Shown one piece after another: positions 28,063-36,747 of a stretch of DNA of 64,000 nt. Source of the DNA: Xanthomonas sp. 3793. GTDB taxonomy: Bacteria > Pseudomonadota > Gammaproteobacteria > Xanthomonadales > Xanthomonadaceae. The DNA lies in contig NZ_JANTYU010000001.1 in the NCBI RefSeq assembly GCF_024806835.1, positions 1,178,001-1,242,000 of the forward strand, read 5' to 3'. The translations under genes and the position numbers were made by a program. Numbering within the stretch: the stretch's first letter is position 1; every line of letters begins with the position of its first letter. Below the pieces are notes generated by a model. It did not search any database. It saw only the letters and a list, made by a program, of their open reading frames with translations, and was not told the DNA's origin.

Positions 28063-28114
28063 ATACCAGAGAGTATTGACAGCGGGCCGGCAGCCTCCAT
28101 ACCATTAGGTATGG
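28063..28114 (+). promoter_or_regulatory. Hydrolase-fadE promoter with palindromic operators
   Basis: TTGACA (28076-28081) and TACCAT (28100-28105) are 18 bases apart. The perfect palindrome CCATACC-ATTA-GGTATGG (28097-28114) overlaps the -10 and the ATG; a second ATAC-N6-GTAT site (28063-28076) overlaps the -35. Both share ATAC/GTAT half-sites and are the likely binding sites of the neighbouring TetR protein. The expected transcription start falls on or next to ATG 28111. Confidence 0.6.
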
Positions 28115-29034
28115 TCACCTCTCCTTCTACGCTTGCCCCTCTTGCGGCCATGTCGCGCATCAGCGCTGGCGATGTGGAGTTGGCTGTGTCGGTACGGGGC
28201 CAGCAGCACGCACCAACCGTGGTGCTGGCGCATGGGTTTGGGCAGACGCGGCACGCCTGGGAAGCGACGGCAACCGCGCTGGCGCAGGCCGGCTACCGCG
28301 CACTTTCCTACGATGCGCGCGGCCACGGCGACTCGAGCGTCAATGCGGTCGACCTGCCCTATTCGCCAACACAGTTCACCGACGACCTGATCGTGTTGGC
28401 AGGCGAGCAGCCGCAGCCGCCGGTGCTGGTGGCGGCCTCGATGGGCGGCCTGTTCGGGCTGCTTGCCGAGGCGCGTTGGCCGGGGCTGTTTCGCGCGATC
28501 GTGCTGGTCGACATCACGCCGCGATGGGACACCACGGGCGTTGAGCGCATCCTGCGCTTCATGACCGCGCATCCGGATGGATTCGCTTCGCTGGATGCGG
28601 CCGCCGATGCAATCGCCGCGTATCTGCCGCATCGCCCGCGCAAGACCGCACATCAATTGCAGGCATTGCTGCGTCAGCGTGCAGACGGCTGTTGGCACTG
28701 GCACTGGGACCCGCGCCTGGTCGACGAACTGGCTGGTCAGGATGCGCAACTGCAGCAGCACGCCCTGGTGGAAGCCGCAGCGCAGGTGCGCTGCCCGATG
28801 CTGTTGATCAGCGGCGGGCGCAGCGATCTGGTCACCCCGGACAACATCAGCGAATTCCTGTCGATCGCCCCGCACGCGCAGCACGTGCAGCTGGCCGACG
28901 CCACGCACATGCTGGCCGGCGACGACAACACCACCTTTACCGCCACCGTGTTGCATTATCTGGACGCACTGCCCTCGGTTAGCACCATTGCAGCGTCCAA
29001 CATCACCGAGCATGTCACTGGAGCAAGACCATGA
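28111..29034 (+). CDS. Alpha/beta hydrolase
   Basis: A 307-residue cytoplasmic alpha/beta hydrolase: VVLAHGFGQTRHAWE (oxyanion), YDARGHGDSS, nucleophile Ser in VAASMGGLFGLLAE, acid near SGGRSDLVTPD and final His in ADATHMLAGDD. No signal peptide. The stop overlaps the fadE ATG (ATGA), so both are one operon, suggesting a thioesterase-like or lipid-ester role linked to fatty-acid breakdown (inference). ATG 28150 (MSRISAGD) is an alternative start; neither has a good ribosome-binding site. Confidence 0.88.
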   Translation: MVTSPSTLAPLAAMSRISAGDVELAVSVRGQQHAPTVVLAHGFGQTRHAWEATATALAQAGYRALSYDARGHGDSSVNAVDLPYSPTQFTDDLIVLAGEQPQPPVLVAASMGGLFGLLAEARWPGLFRAIVLVDITPRWDTTGVERILRFMTAHPDGFASLDAAADAIAAYLPHRPRKTAHQLQALLRQRADGCWHWHWDPRLVDELAGQDAQLQQHALVEAAAQVRCPMLLISGGRSDLVTPDNISEFLSIAPHAQHVQLADATHMLAGDDNTTFTATVLHYLDALPSVSTIAASNITEHVTGARP

Positions 29035-31505
29035 GCATCGTTGCACCGTTCCTCCTCGTCATCCTGGCGGCGGGCATCGCTGCCTATCACCGCATGCGCC
29101 TTGCCACCTGGGTTGCGATCAGCGCCTGTGTGCTGGTGGCCTGCTGGCTGCTGGATGCCAATCTCACCGCGACCATCGTCGCTGCGGTACTGGTGGTGCT
29201 GGTCTCCGCGCCGGTGCTGCTGCCATTCCTGCGCAAGCCGCTGCTGACCACGCCGCTGATGGCGTTCTTCCGCAAGGTGCTCCCGCCGCTGTCACAGACC
29301 GAGCGCATTGCGCTGGAAACCGGCTCGGTCGGCTTCGAGGGCGAGCTGTTCACCGGCGACCCGGATTGGCAGAAGCTGCTCAATTATCCCAAGCCGCAGT
29401 TGACCGCCGAAGAGCAGGCGTTCCTGGATGGGCCGGTGGAAGAACTGTGCAAGATGGTCAACGACTGGGAAATCACCCACGTCCACGCCGACCTTCCGCC
29501 GGAGCTGTGGGACTTCATCAAGAAGAACAAGTTCTTCGGCATGATCATTCCCAAGCAGTACGGCGGCCTGGGCTTCAGCGCGCTGGCGCACCACAAGGTG
29601 ATCCAGAAGCTGTCCTCGATTTCCAGCGTGGTCAGCTCCACCGTCGGTGTGCCGAACTCGCTCGGACCGGGTGAGCTGCTGCTGCACTACGGCACCCCGG
29701 AACAGAAGGACTATTACCTGCCGCGTCTGGCGGTGGGTGCCGAGGTGCCGTGCTTCGGCCTGACCGGCCCGTTCGCCGGCTCGGATGCGACCTCGATCCC
29801 GGACTACGGCATCGTCTGCAAGGGCGAGTGGAACGGCGCCAACGTGCTCGGCGTCAAGCTCACCTTCGACAAGCGTTACATCACCCTTGCACCGGTGGCC
29901 TCGTTGATCGGCCTGGCGTTCCGCGCCTACGATCCGGATGGCCTGATCGGCGACAAGAAGGACATCGGCATCACTCTGGCGCTGCTGCCGCGCGAAACCC
30001 CCGGCGTGGAGATCGGTCGTCGCCACTTCCCGTTGAACTCGCCGTTCCAGAACGGCCCGATCCATGGCGAAGAAGTGTTCATCCCGCTGAGCCAGCTGAT
30101 CGGCGGCGTGGAGATGGTGGGCAAGGGCTGGAACATGCTCAACGAGTGTCTGGCGGTGGGGCGTTCGATCACCCTGCCCTCCACCGCCAGCGGTGGCGGC
30201 AAGTACGCAGCTGTGGTGACCGGCGCGTATGCGCGCATCCGCAAGCAGTTCGGCCTGTCGGTCGGTCGCTTCGAGGGCGTGGAAGAGGCGCTGGCGCGCA
30301 TTGGCGGCAAGGCGTATGCCATCAGTGCGCTGGCACAGGCCACTGCCGCAGCAGTCGACCGTGGTGACGTGCCGTCGGTGCCGTCGGCGATTGCCAAGTA
30401 CCACTGCACCACCATGGGCCGCGAAGTGGTCAGCGACATGATGGACGTGATCGGCGGCAAGGGCATCATCCTGGGGCCGCGCAACTTCGCCGGCCGCGCC
30501 TGGCAGGCCGCGCCGATCGGCGTGACCGTGGAAGGCGCCAACATCATGACCCGCAGCCTGCTGATCTTCGGCCAGGGCGCGATCCTGTGCCATCCGTGGG
30601 TGATGAAGGAAATGAAGGCGGCGCAGGATCCGGATACGCGCCGCGGCCTGGAAGAGTTCGACCAGAGCCTGTTCGGACATATCCGCTTCGGCGTTTCCAA
30701 TGCCGTGCGTTCGTTCTGGTTCGGCCTGACCGGTGCGCGCATCGGCGCAGCGCCAGGCGATGCATACACGCGTCGCTTCTTCCGCAAGCTGGATCGCTAC
30801 TCGGCCAACCTGGCTTTGATGGCCGATGTGTCGATGCTGATGCTGGGCGGCAAGTTGAAGTTCAAGGAATCGTTGTCGGGTCGACTGGGCGATGTGCTGA
30901 GCCATATCTACATGACCAGCGCGATGCTCAAGCGCTACCACGACGAAGGCGCACCGGCCACCGACCAGCCGCTGCTGGCCTGGGCGTTCCACGACAGCGT
31001 GCACAAGATCGAAACCGCGCTGTCGGCAGCGCTGCGCAACTTCCCGATCCGCCCGGTGGGCTGGCTGATGTGGGTGCTGATCTTCCCGCTGGGCCGTCGC
31101 GCCGAAGCGCCGGGCGATCGCCTGGGCCATCGCGTGGCATCGATCCTGATGGCGCCCAACGAAGCGCGCGACCGTCTGGCTCAGGGCGTATTCCTGACCC
31201 CGTGCGCGAACAACCCGGGCGGACGTATCGCCAGCTATCTGACCAAGGCAGTGATGGCCGAGCCGGTGGAGCGCAAGTTCCTCAAGGCGCTCAAGACCAA
31301 GGGCATCGAGGCGCTGGATTTTCCGGCGCAGCTGGACGAAGCGGTGGCCGAGGGCGTGCTCACCCTGGACGAGCGCAAGCTGCTGGAAGAGCTGCGCGAG
31401 ATCATGATGGACACCATCACCGTGGACGACTTCGATCCGCACGAGCTGCGTGCGGCCAGCTTCTACGACAAGCCGCAGGCTCAGCAGCCGCGCGAAGCGG
31501 CGTAA
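29031..31505 (+). CDS. fadE: Acyl-CoA dehydrogenase
   Basis: An 824-residue FAD enzyme for the first step of beta-oxidation, close to the 814 residues of E. coli FadE. Two hydrophobic N-terminal segments (about 1-70) suggest membrane association. Then the dehydrogenase core: KQYGGLGFSALAHHKV, CFGLTGPFAGSDATSIPDYG (flavin/substrate loop), and the catalytic-region GGKGIILGPRNFAGRAWQ. A C-terminal extension of about 250 residues is the DUF1974-type region of this subfamily. Coupled to the hydrolase gene by a four-base overlap and followed by a terminator. Confidence 0.96.
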   Translation: MSIVAPFLLVILAAGIAAYHRMRLATWVAISACVLVACWLLDANLTATIVAAVLVVLVSAPVLLPFLRKPLLTTPLMAFFRKVLPPLSQTERIALETGSVGFEGELFTGDPDWQKLLNYPKPQLTAEEQAFLDGPVEELCKMVNDWEITHVHADLPPELWDFIKKNKFFGMIIPKQYGGLGFSALAHHKVIQKLSSISSVVSSTVGVPNSLGPGELLLHYGTPEQKDYYLPRLAVGAEVPCFGLTGPFAGSDATSIPDYGIVCKGEWNGANVLGVKLTFDKRYITLAPVASLIGLAFRAYDPDGLIGDKKDIGITLALLPRETPGVEIGRRHFPLNSPFQNGPIHGEEVFIPLSQLIGGVEMVGKGWNMLNECLAVGRSITLPSTASGGGKYAAVVTGAYARIRKQFGLSVGRFEGVEEALARIGGKAYAISALAQATAAAVDRGDVPSVPSAIAKYHCTTMGREVVSDMMDVIGGKGIILGPRNFAGRAWQAAPIGVTVEGANIMTRSLLIFGQGAILCHPWVMKEMKAAQDPDTRRGLEEFDQSLFGHIRFGVSNAVRSFWFGLTGARIGAAPGDAYTRRFFRKLDRYSANLALMADVSMLMLGGKLKFKESLSGRLGDVLSHIYMTSAMLKRYHDEGAPATDQPLLAWAFHDSVHKIETALSAALRNFPIRPVGWLMWVLIFPLGRRAEAPGDRLGHRVASILMAPNEARDRLAQGVFLTPCANNPGGRIASYLTKAVMAEPVERKFLKALKTKGIEALDFPAQLDEAVAEGVLTLDERKLLEELREIMMDTITVDDFDPHELRAASFYDKPQAQQPREAA

Positions 31506-31530
31506 GACTCAGGTCAAGGTAATGTGCGAA

Positions 31531-31561
31531 GACGGCGGGCTTGCAGCCCGCCGTCGTCGTT
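31531..31561 (+). terminator. Intrinsic terminator after fadE
   Basis: Eleven-base perfect stem GACGGCGGGCT (31531-31541)/AGCCCGCCGTC (31545-31555) with a three-base loop, then GTCGTTTG; the T tract is short. Confidence 0.7.
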
Positions 31562-31659
31562 TGCGGAGCCTGGTTATCGTGGAGACCGACCATCTAGCGA
31601 CTGCGCTGTTTGCCGGCGGCGTCTTAGACCCGTTCACAGCCACTGCACTTAGGCACGCT

Positions 31660-31727
31660 GTAGGAGCGGGCTTGCCCGCGATGAGGCGTTGCCGGTAACG
31701 CCTCATCGCGGGCAAGCCCGCTCCTAC
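31660..31727. repeat. Perfect 31-base inverted repeat, REP type
   Basis: Arms start GTAGGAGCGGGCTTGCCCGC and its exact complement, 31 bases each (31660-31690 and 31697-31727), with loop GCCGGT. This sequence family (GTAGGAGCGGGCTTGCCCGCGA) is known as an extragenic palindrome in pseudomonads and relatives. Lies between fadE and the convergent DUF1304 gene. Confidence 0.9.
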
Positions 31728-31746
31728 GGGAAGCGAACAGGCCGTC

Positions 31747-32100
31747 TTAGCGCGGCAGCCACACCAGGCCGAGTGCGATCAACGCGGGCAAGGCCTGCAC
31801 GAAGAAGATGCGGCGGTTGACGCTGTAGGCGCCGTAGCAGCCCGCCACCACCACGCACCCCAGGAAGAAGCTCAGCACATCGAACCGTGCTGCCAGCGCG
31901 CCCCAGAGCAGGCCTGCGGCCAGAAAACCGTTGTAGAGGCCCTGGTTGGCCGCCAGCACGCGGGTGGCCTGTGCCTTCTCCGGTGTGTTGCGGAAGGTCT
32001 TCAGACCCAATGGGTGCGTCCACAGCGCCATCTCCAGCACCAGAATGTAGACATGCAGCAGACCGACAAGGATGCCGGCGATGATCGCGAACAGGGACAT
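31747..32100 (-). CDS. DUF1304 membrane protein
   Basis: A 117-residue inner-membrane protein with four hydrophobic segments. LLHVYILVLEMALWTHPLGLKTFRNTP and VLAANQGLYNGFLAAGL are the two conserved stretches of DUF1304, a small membrane family of unknown function. ATG 32100 (MSLFAIIAGI) starts at the first helix; the longer upstream frame is not homologous. Confidence 0.88.
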   Translation of the reverse strand: MSLFAIIAGILVGLLHVYILVLEMALWTHPLGLKTFRNTPEKAQATRVLAANQGLYNGFLAAGLLWGALAARFDVLSFFLGCVVVAGCYGAYSVNRRIFFVQALPALIALGLVWLPR

Positions 32101-32408
32101 GGCGAGAAAGGCATGTAGAGGTGGCGGCAAGCATAGCCGCGATGCGGCGCCATCTGCCTGGCAAGACGCACAGCGTGCGACCGGTGCATCGCGACGCGCT
32201 GGCGTCACCGGCGCAGCACTGGACGATGCAGGGTGAGCGGCGGCGCATGCGGGCCGTCATCCACGGGCCGCCGATGGCGCCCATCGCATCGGGATGGATG
32301 CCCCGTGCAAGCGACATCACGCAGCAGCGATTGGCCGCGGGCGCTATGTGCGTCATCGCTGCATGGATCTCCAGCGCGCAGCCACCACGCACCCGCACAG
32401 CAAGGGCG

Positions 32409-33782
32409 TTAGCGGCCCTGCGACTCCGCTGCCCGCGCTTCCGCCACACCATCGCGCTCTGCAGGCAGCTTGCGTGCTTCGCGCAGCAGGCCGAACGTGC
32501 CCAGCGTCATGCCCGCTGCCGCCAATAGCCCGACCCCGAACACCGCAGTGGACCCCAGGCCCGACACCAGCTTGTGGATCCACACAAAGCTCAGGTCGCC
32601 GCCGCGATAGACCACCGTATCGATCGCCGCACCGGCCTTGTAGCGCCATTCGCGACTGACCCGCGTGTAGAGGGTTTCGCGCGCCGGTTTGGCCAGTGCG
32701 AACTCGCTCGAGCGCGTGATCACCTGCACAATGGCGATCATCAGCGGCAACGGCGAGGCCGCCAGCACCGCATACCCCAAGGTGATGGCCACTCCTGGAA
32801 TCAGCAATGCCGGTGCAATGCCGAAGCGCGACAGCAGCGCACGTGTCACCAGCAATTGCAGCAGCAGGGCGAGCGCGTTGACCGCCAGGTCGATGCTGGC
32901 GTAATACGCGGTGCTGGCCGCCGCATCGGTATACAACCTGCGCACCAGCGCCGCCTGCTCGTTGTAGAGCAAGGTGCCCACGCCCACGCCGAACAAGGTC
33001 ATCAGCGCCAGCCAACGCAGCAACGGCTCGCGCGCGATCAGCTTGAGGCCGCCGAGCACGTCGCCACCGATCGGTACTTCGCCGGAGTCCAGTTGGCGCT
33101 CCTGCTCGCGCGCCACCGCCCACAAGCGCAGGCGCAGCACGCACACCACGCAGACCGTAAGGAACCCGGCCGACACCAGCATCAGATGCGCAATGCCGAT
33201 GCGCTCGACCAGGGTGCGGGTGAGGATCGGCCCGAGAAACGCGCCCAGGGTGCCGGCCGCGCCGATATAGCCATAGTAGTTGCGCGCTTCGGCATTGCTG
33301 AAGACATCGGCCATGAAGCTCCAAAATACGGCCACGGCAAACAGGTTGAAGACCGTGAGCCACAAAAAGAACGCCATCCCGCGCCCTGGCACGCCGGTGT
33401 CGAACAGCACGTAGAACAGCAGCAGGGTCGCAATGAAGAAACCGTAGACCGCCGGCAGGAACACGCGCCGCGGATAGCGGCTGACCAGCGCGCCATACAC
33501 CGGCTGCAGCAGCAGCATGATCAGAAAGGTGCAGGTAAACAGCACCTGCAAGGTGAAATCCTTGAGCGGCATGCCGTGCGCGGTGAAGAAGCCGATCATG
33601 CCGGCCGGAAACAACGCGGCCACATCCGACGATGCACCCATCGCCTCGCGCACCGGACGCAGCACGTAATAGCCGCTGAGCAGGCAGAAGAAATACAGGA
33701 ACGACCACGCCAGCGGTGGCGAACTGCGCAGCGCAGCGCCTAGACGGCCAACCGCCGAGCGCGGTGCAGAGGGACTGGTCAT
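32409..33782 (-). CDS. MFS-type transporter (NTP/NDP exchange-like)
   Basis: A 457-residue protein with about twelve hydrophobic helices. The N-terminal SFLYFFCLLSGYYVLRPVREAMG and the charged loop ALVSRYPRRVFLP resemble the major-facilitator proteins often annotated as NTP/NDP exchange transporters. Substrate specificity cannot be read; in free-living bacteria this group is not proven to move nucleotides. ATG 33782 gives the expected short cytoplasmic N-terminus. Monocistronic. Confidence 0.85.
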   Translation of the reverse strand: MTSPSAPRSAVGRLGAALRSSPPLAWSFLYFFCLLSGYYVLRPVREAMGASSDVAALFPAGMIGFFTAHGMPLKDFTLQVLFTCTFLIMLLLQPVYGALVSRYPRRVFLPAVYGFFIATLLLFYVLFDTGVPGRGMAFFLWLTVFNLFAVAVFWSFMADVFSNAEARNYYGYIGAAGTLGAFLGPILTRTLVERIGIAHLMLVSAGFLTVCVVCVLRLRLWAVAREQERQLDSGEVPIGGDVLGGLKLIAREPLLRWLALMTLFGVGVGTLLYNEQAALVRRLYTDAAASTAYYASIDLAVNALALLLQLLVTRALLSRFGIAPALLIPGVAITLGYAVLAASPLPLMIAIVQVITRSSEFALAKPARETLYTRVSREWRYKAGAAIDTVVYRGGDLSFVWIHKLVSGLGSTAVFGVGLLAAAGMTLGTFGLLREARKLPAERDGVAEARAAESQGR

Positions 33783-34127
33783 GGCGTCAATATCGCCCGT
33801 GCGAACGAGCCCGACAGCAAGAACATGGCAGCGGCAGCACCTGGCGAAGGAGCGCGCAAGTTAGCCGATGCGGCGCAGCACCACCAGCAGCGGAGGCAGG
33901 AAGCTGCGACGCGCGCGTGGGGCCGCCCGGCACGGCGCTTGCAACCCACTTCGCATGCACCGTCAGAGCGTGCACCTTCGGAGCGTCGCCACGGCCGTGA
34001 CCGGCCCGATTTCTGAACCCAAATCGTCAATAGGATCAATATGATGCCCATTCATCTTCCGGCAGTTTGTGCTATTGCGAAGCGCGGCGCTAGAATCGCT
34101 CCAAGCAGTGGACCAGGCGGGACAACC
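33783..34127. other. Intergenic region with beta-lactamase-like gene promoter
   Basis: No gene supported. Divergent region between the MFS gene and the serine-hydrolase gene; the latter has a promoter candidate at 34067-34096. Confidence 0.5.
34067..34096 (+). promoter_or_regulatory. Promoter candidate
   Basis: TTGTGC (34067-34072) and TAGAAT (34091-34096) separated by 18 bases, 32 bases before ATG 34128. Confidence 0.5.
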
Positions 34128-35507
34128 ATGACAGTAATGCGCAGGCGCCGACGGTTCCGTCCGTTGGCCATCGGGCTGCTCGGGGCGTTATTGCCTCTGG
34201 CCCTTTCTTCCACGGCACAGACGCCCGCGCCCACCGCTTCTGCGCTGCAGCCGGCGACCATTGCGCAGTCGCCCACCGCCCCGCTTCCGTATCGCAGCGC
34301 GTTGCCGGCCAGCAGCGTGTTGGCGCCGGCCGCCGGCTTCGACGTGGCGGCATTCGAATCGATGGCCGATCAGTTGACCTACGGCAACCGCGTACCCGGC
34401 ATGGCGATGGCGATCGTGCAGGGCGGCAAGGTGCTCAGCGCGCGTGGCTATGGCGTCACCGACGTCAATCACCCGCAACCGGTCGATGCGCATACCGTCT
34501 TCCGCCTGGCGTCGCTGTCCAAGGCCTTTGCCGGCACCATGGCCGGCCTGCTGGTCAACGATGGCGTGTTGCGCTGGGACAGCAAGGTGGTCGACTACGT
34601 GCCCGGCTTCCAGCTGAGCGACAACCTGGCCACCCGCCAGCTCACCGTCGCCGAGGTGCTCAGCCACCGCGTCGGCCTGACCCGCAATGCCTACGACCGC
34701 GATATCGAATCCAACGTCGACTACTACTCGCTGAGCCACAAGCTGGCTGCCGCGCCGCTGCGGTGTGCGCCGGGCGACTGCTACGCGTATCAGAACGTCG
34801 CCTTCAGCCTGGTTGGCGATGTGGTTTTTGCCGCCTCCGGCAGTTTCTACGAGCAGTCGGTGGAGCGCCGCATCTTCAAGCCGCTCGGCATGAACGATGC
34901 CAGCATGGGTCTGGCCGGCATCCAGGCCAGCCCGCATTGGGCGCGCCCGCACGTGCGTAGCCGCAACGGTTGGGTGTCGCTGACGCCCAAGCCTACCTAC
35001 TACCGTCTTGCTCCTGCGGCCGGCGTCAATGCCAGCGCCAGCGACATGGCGCAGTGGCTGCTCGCCCATACCGGCCATCGCACCGACGTGTTGCCTGCGC
35101 CGCTGCTGGCGACCTTGCATGCGCCGTTGATCTCCACGCCAGGCGAAATGCGTTCGGGCTGGCGCCATGAGCGCGTGGACGCGGCCAGCTACGCGCTGGG
35201 CTGGCGCGTGTTCGACTACGCAGGCCATCAAGTGATCTTCCATGCAGGTGCGGTGCAGGGCTACCGTGGCCTGGTCGCGTTGCTGCCCGAACGCGACGTC
35301 GGCATCGCCATCATGTGGAACGGCGAAAGCGGCCTGCCTTCCGGCATGCTGCCGACCATCCTGGATCGCGCACTCGGCTTGCCGGCCAAGCGTTGGCTGG
35401 ATATCGATGTGGACGGCGATTTCGGCAGCGAGAACATGCTGGCGGAGAAGGCCGACCCGGCTGGCAAGGGTGCATCGTCCGGCAAGTCGGTGGCGTCGCC
35501 GCGTTGA
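34128..35507 (+). CDS. Class C beta-lactamase-like serine hydrolase
   Basis: A 459-residue exported protein of the beta-lactamase/penicillin-binding fold. The active-site triad of motifs is complete: S129-L-S-K132 (RLASLSKAF), Y221-Q-N223 (YAYQNVAFS) and HAGAVQGYRG in place of KTG. The HxG third motif is typical of class C-related esterases and D-Ala peptidases, so a real cephalosporinase role is unlikely. N-terminus RPLAIGLLGALLPLALSSTA is a signal peptide, giving a periplasmic enzyme. ATG 34128 chosen; ATG 34137 possible. Confidence 0.88.
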   Translation: MTVMRRRRRFRPLAIGLLGALLPLALSSTAQTPAPTASALQPATIAQSPTAPLPYRSALPASSVLAPAAGFDVAAFESMADQLTYGNRVPGMAMAIVQGGKVLSARGYGVTDVNHPQPVDAHTVFRLASLSKAFAGTMAGLLVNDGVLRWDSKVVDYVPGFQLSDNLATRQLTVAEVLSHRVGLTRNAYDRDIESNVDYYSLSHKLAAAPLRCAPGDCYAYQNVAFSLVGDVVFAASGSFYEQSVERRIFKPLGMNDASMGLAGIQASPHWARPHVRSRNGWVSLTPKPTYYRLAPAAGVNASASDMAQWLLAHTGHRTDVLPAPLLATLHAPLISTPGEMRSGWRHERVDAASYALGWRVFDYAGHQVIFHAGAVQGYRGLVALLPERDVGIAIMWNGESGLPSGMLPTILDRALGLPAKRWLDIDVDGDFGSENMLAEKADPAGKGASSGKSVASPR

Positions 35508-36225
35508 GTTGACGCCTCGAAACCGACGCGGTGCATGCATGACCACAGGCGGCCTTGGCCGCCTGTGTCGTTTCTGGCTGTCGGGACATGCAGGTGGATG
35601 CGTGCGTGGCGATAGCCAGGTGCCGCCGAACAGAGTGCCTAGTGCAAACGCTACAAGCTCATCCGTCACCCGGGGAGGACGGCGGGACTTCGCTCGTCGT
35701 CATTGCGACGACAGGGGCGGCTGCAGGGACCGGACAGTAGATCGATGCGAGATGCGTGCGCTGTACCGCGGCCGCTGCCGGTTTCATCGCTGGACCGACG
35801 ACAGCCTACGCGTCGCCACGACGCATCGAAGCCACTCGCCTGGCAGTTGCTTGGTCGGAATGCAGGTACGGGCAGTGCGAGCGCGACGACCGGTCATTGC
35901 ATCCGGGAGAGCGGTGGTTCGAGCAATCACACCGCCGGGCGACGACGGGAAGATCCTGCATGAGTTCTGCCAGCGGCACCGCTATCGGCACAGTCTGGAA
36001 TCATCGCCGCCTCTAAGGCGGTGAGCGTGTGAGCGGCGCGTCCGACGCACAGGACCCATCGATTCGCCGCAACATCCCTTTAAGCCATCGCCGGCCTGGC
36101 ACTGCTGTTGTCGCTGCCAGCACGGCGCCAGACCCACAGCGCGCCTTCTCGCAGGCGACGTCGCCTCAAGGGCGGCTGGCAGTCGCGTGCTGCATCGGGC
36201 CTGGCCACGGTACGGTATCGCCCAA
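35508..36225. other. Gene-free region
   Basis: About 700 bases. Several open frames exist on the plus strand but their translations are Arg/Ala-rich shadows without start signals or family motifs. No repeat family recognised. Confidence 0.5.
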
Positions 36226-36265
36226 TAAAAAAGCTCCCTCCCCGCTGGGCGTCGGGGAGAGAGCT
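36226..36265 (-). terminator. Intrinsic terminator of the H1-like gene
   Basis: On the minus strand AGCTCTCTCCCCG pairs with CGGGGAGGGAGCT (one G-T pair) around ACGCCCAG, followed by TTTTTTATTGGG. Confidence 0.88.
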
Positions 36266-36294
36266 CGATGTTTACGGCGATCGGGTGTTACAAA

Positions 36295-36747
36295 TCAGAT
36301 CAGCGGTGCCGGAGTTGCGGGCAGCGCGACCGGAGCGGCCTTCTTCTTGCGAGCGGCCGGCTTCTTCTTGGCGACCTTCTTCACAGCAGGCTTCTTGGTG
36401 GCGGACTTTTTGGTCGCCTTCTTCGCTACTGCCTTTTTGGCGACTTTCTTGGCGGTCTTCTTGACGGCCTTTTTGGCGGCAGTCTTCTTGGTCGCCTTCT
36501 TCGCGGTCTTCTTCACTGCCTTCTTGGCGGCAGTCTTCTTGGTTGCCTTCTTGGCAGTCTTCTTCACTGCCTTCTTGGCGGTCGCCTTCTTTGCAGTCTT
36601 CTTGACGGCCTTCTTGGCAGCAGTCTTCTTCACTGCCTTCTTGGCGGTTGCCTTCTTAGCGACCTTCTTGGTCGCCTTCTTGGCAGCGGTCTTCTTCACT
36701 GCCTTTTTGGCGGTGGGTTTCTTTTTCGCAGCTTTTTTAGTGGCCAT
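36295..36747 (-). CDS. Lysine/alanine-rich histone H1-like protein
   Basis: A 150-residue, extremely basic protein built almost wholly from degenerate repeats of [16 protein letters not shown] (residues 1-125), ending with an apolar tail ([12 protein letters not shown]). It resembles the C-terminal tail of eukaryotic H1, chlamydial HctB and Pseudomonas AlgP, and should coat DNA non-specifically in the nucleoid. No globular domain. Own terminator downstream and a strong promoter about 290 bases upstream. The repetitive DNA makes length variation between strains likely. Confidence 0.88.
   Translation of the reverse strand: MATKKAAKKKPTAKKAVKKTAAKKATKKVAKKATAKKAVKKTAAKKAVKKTAKKATAKKAVKKTAKKATKKTAAKKAVKKTAKKATKKTAAKKAVKKTAKKVAKKAVAKKATKKSATKKPAVKKVAKKKPAARKKKAAPVALPATPAPLI

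Noticed and set aside
31656..31730. Palindrome considered as a CRISPR repeat or attachment site
   Set aside because: There is a single unit with no spacer array, and the sequence fits the REP family.
34128..35507. True class C beta-lactamase (ampC)
   Set aside because: The third motif is HAG instead of KTG and the length is greater than usual for AmpC; an esterase or peptidase-like role fits better.
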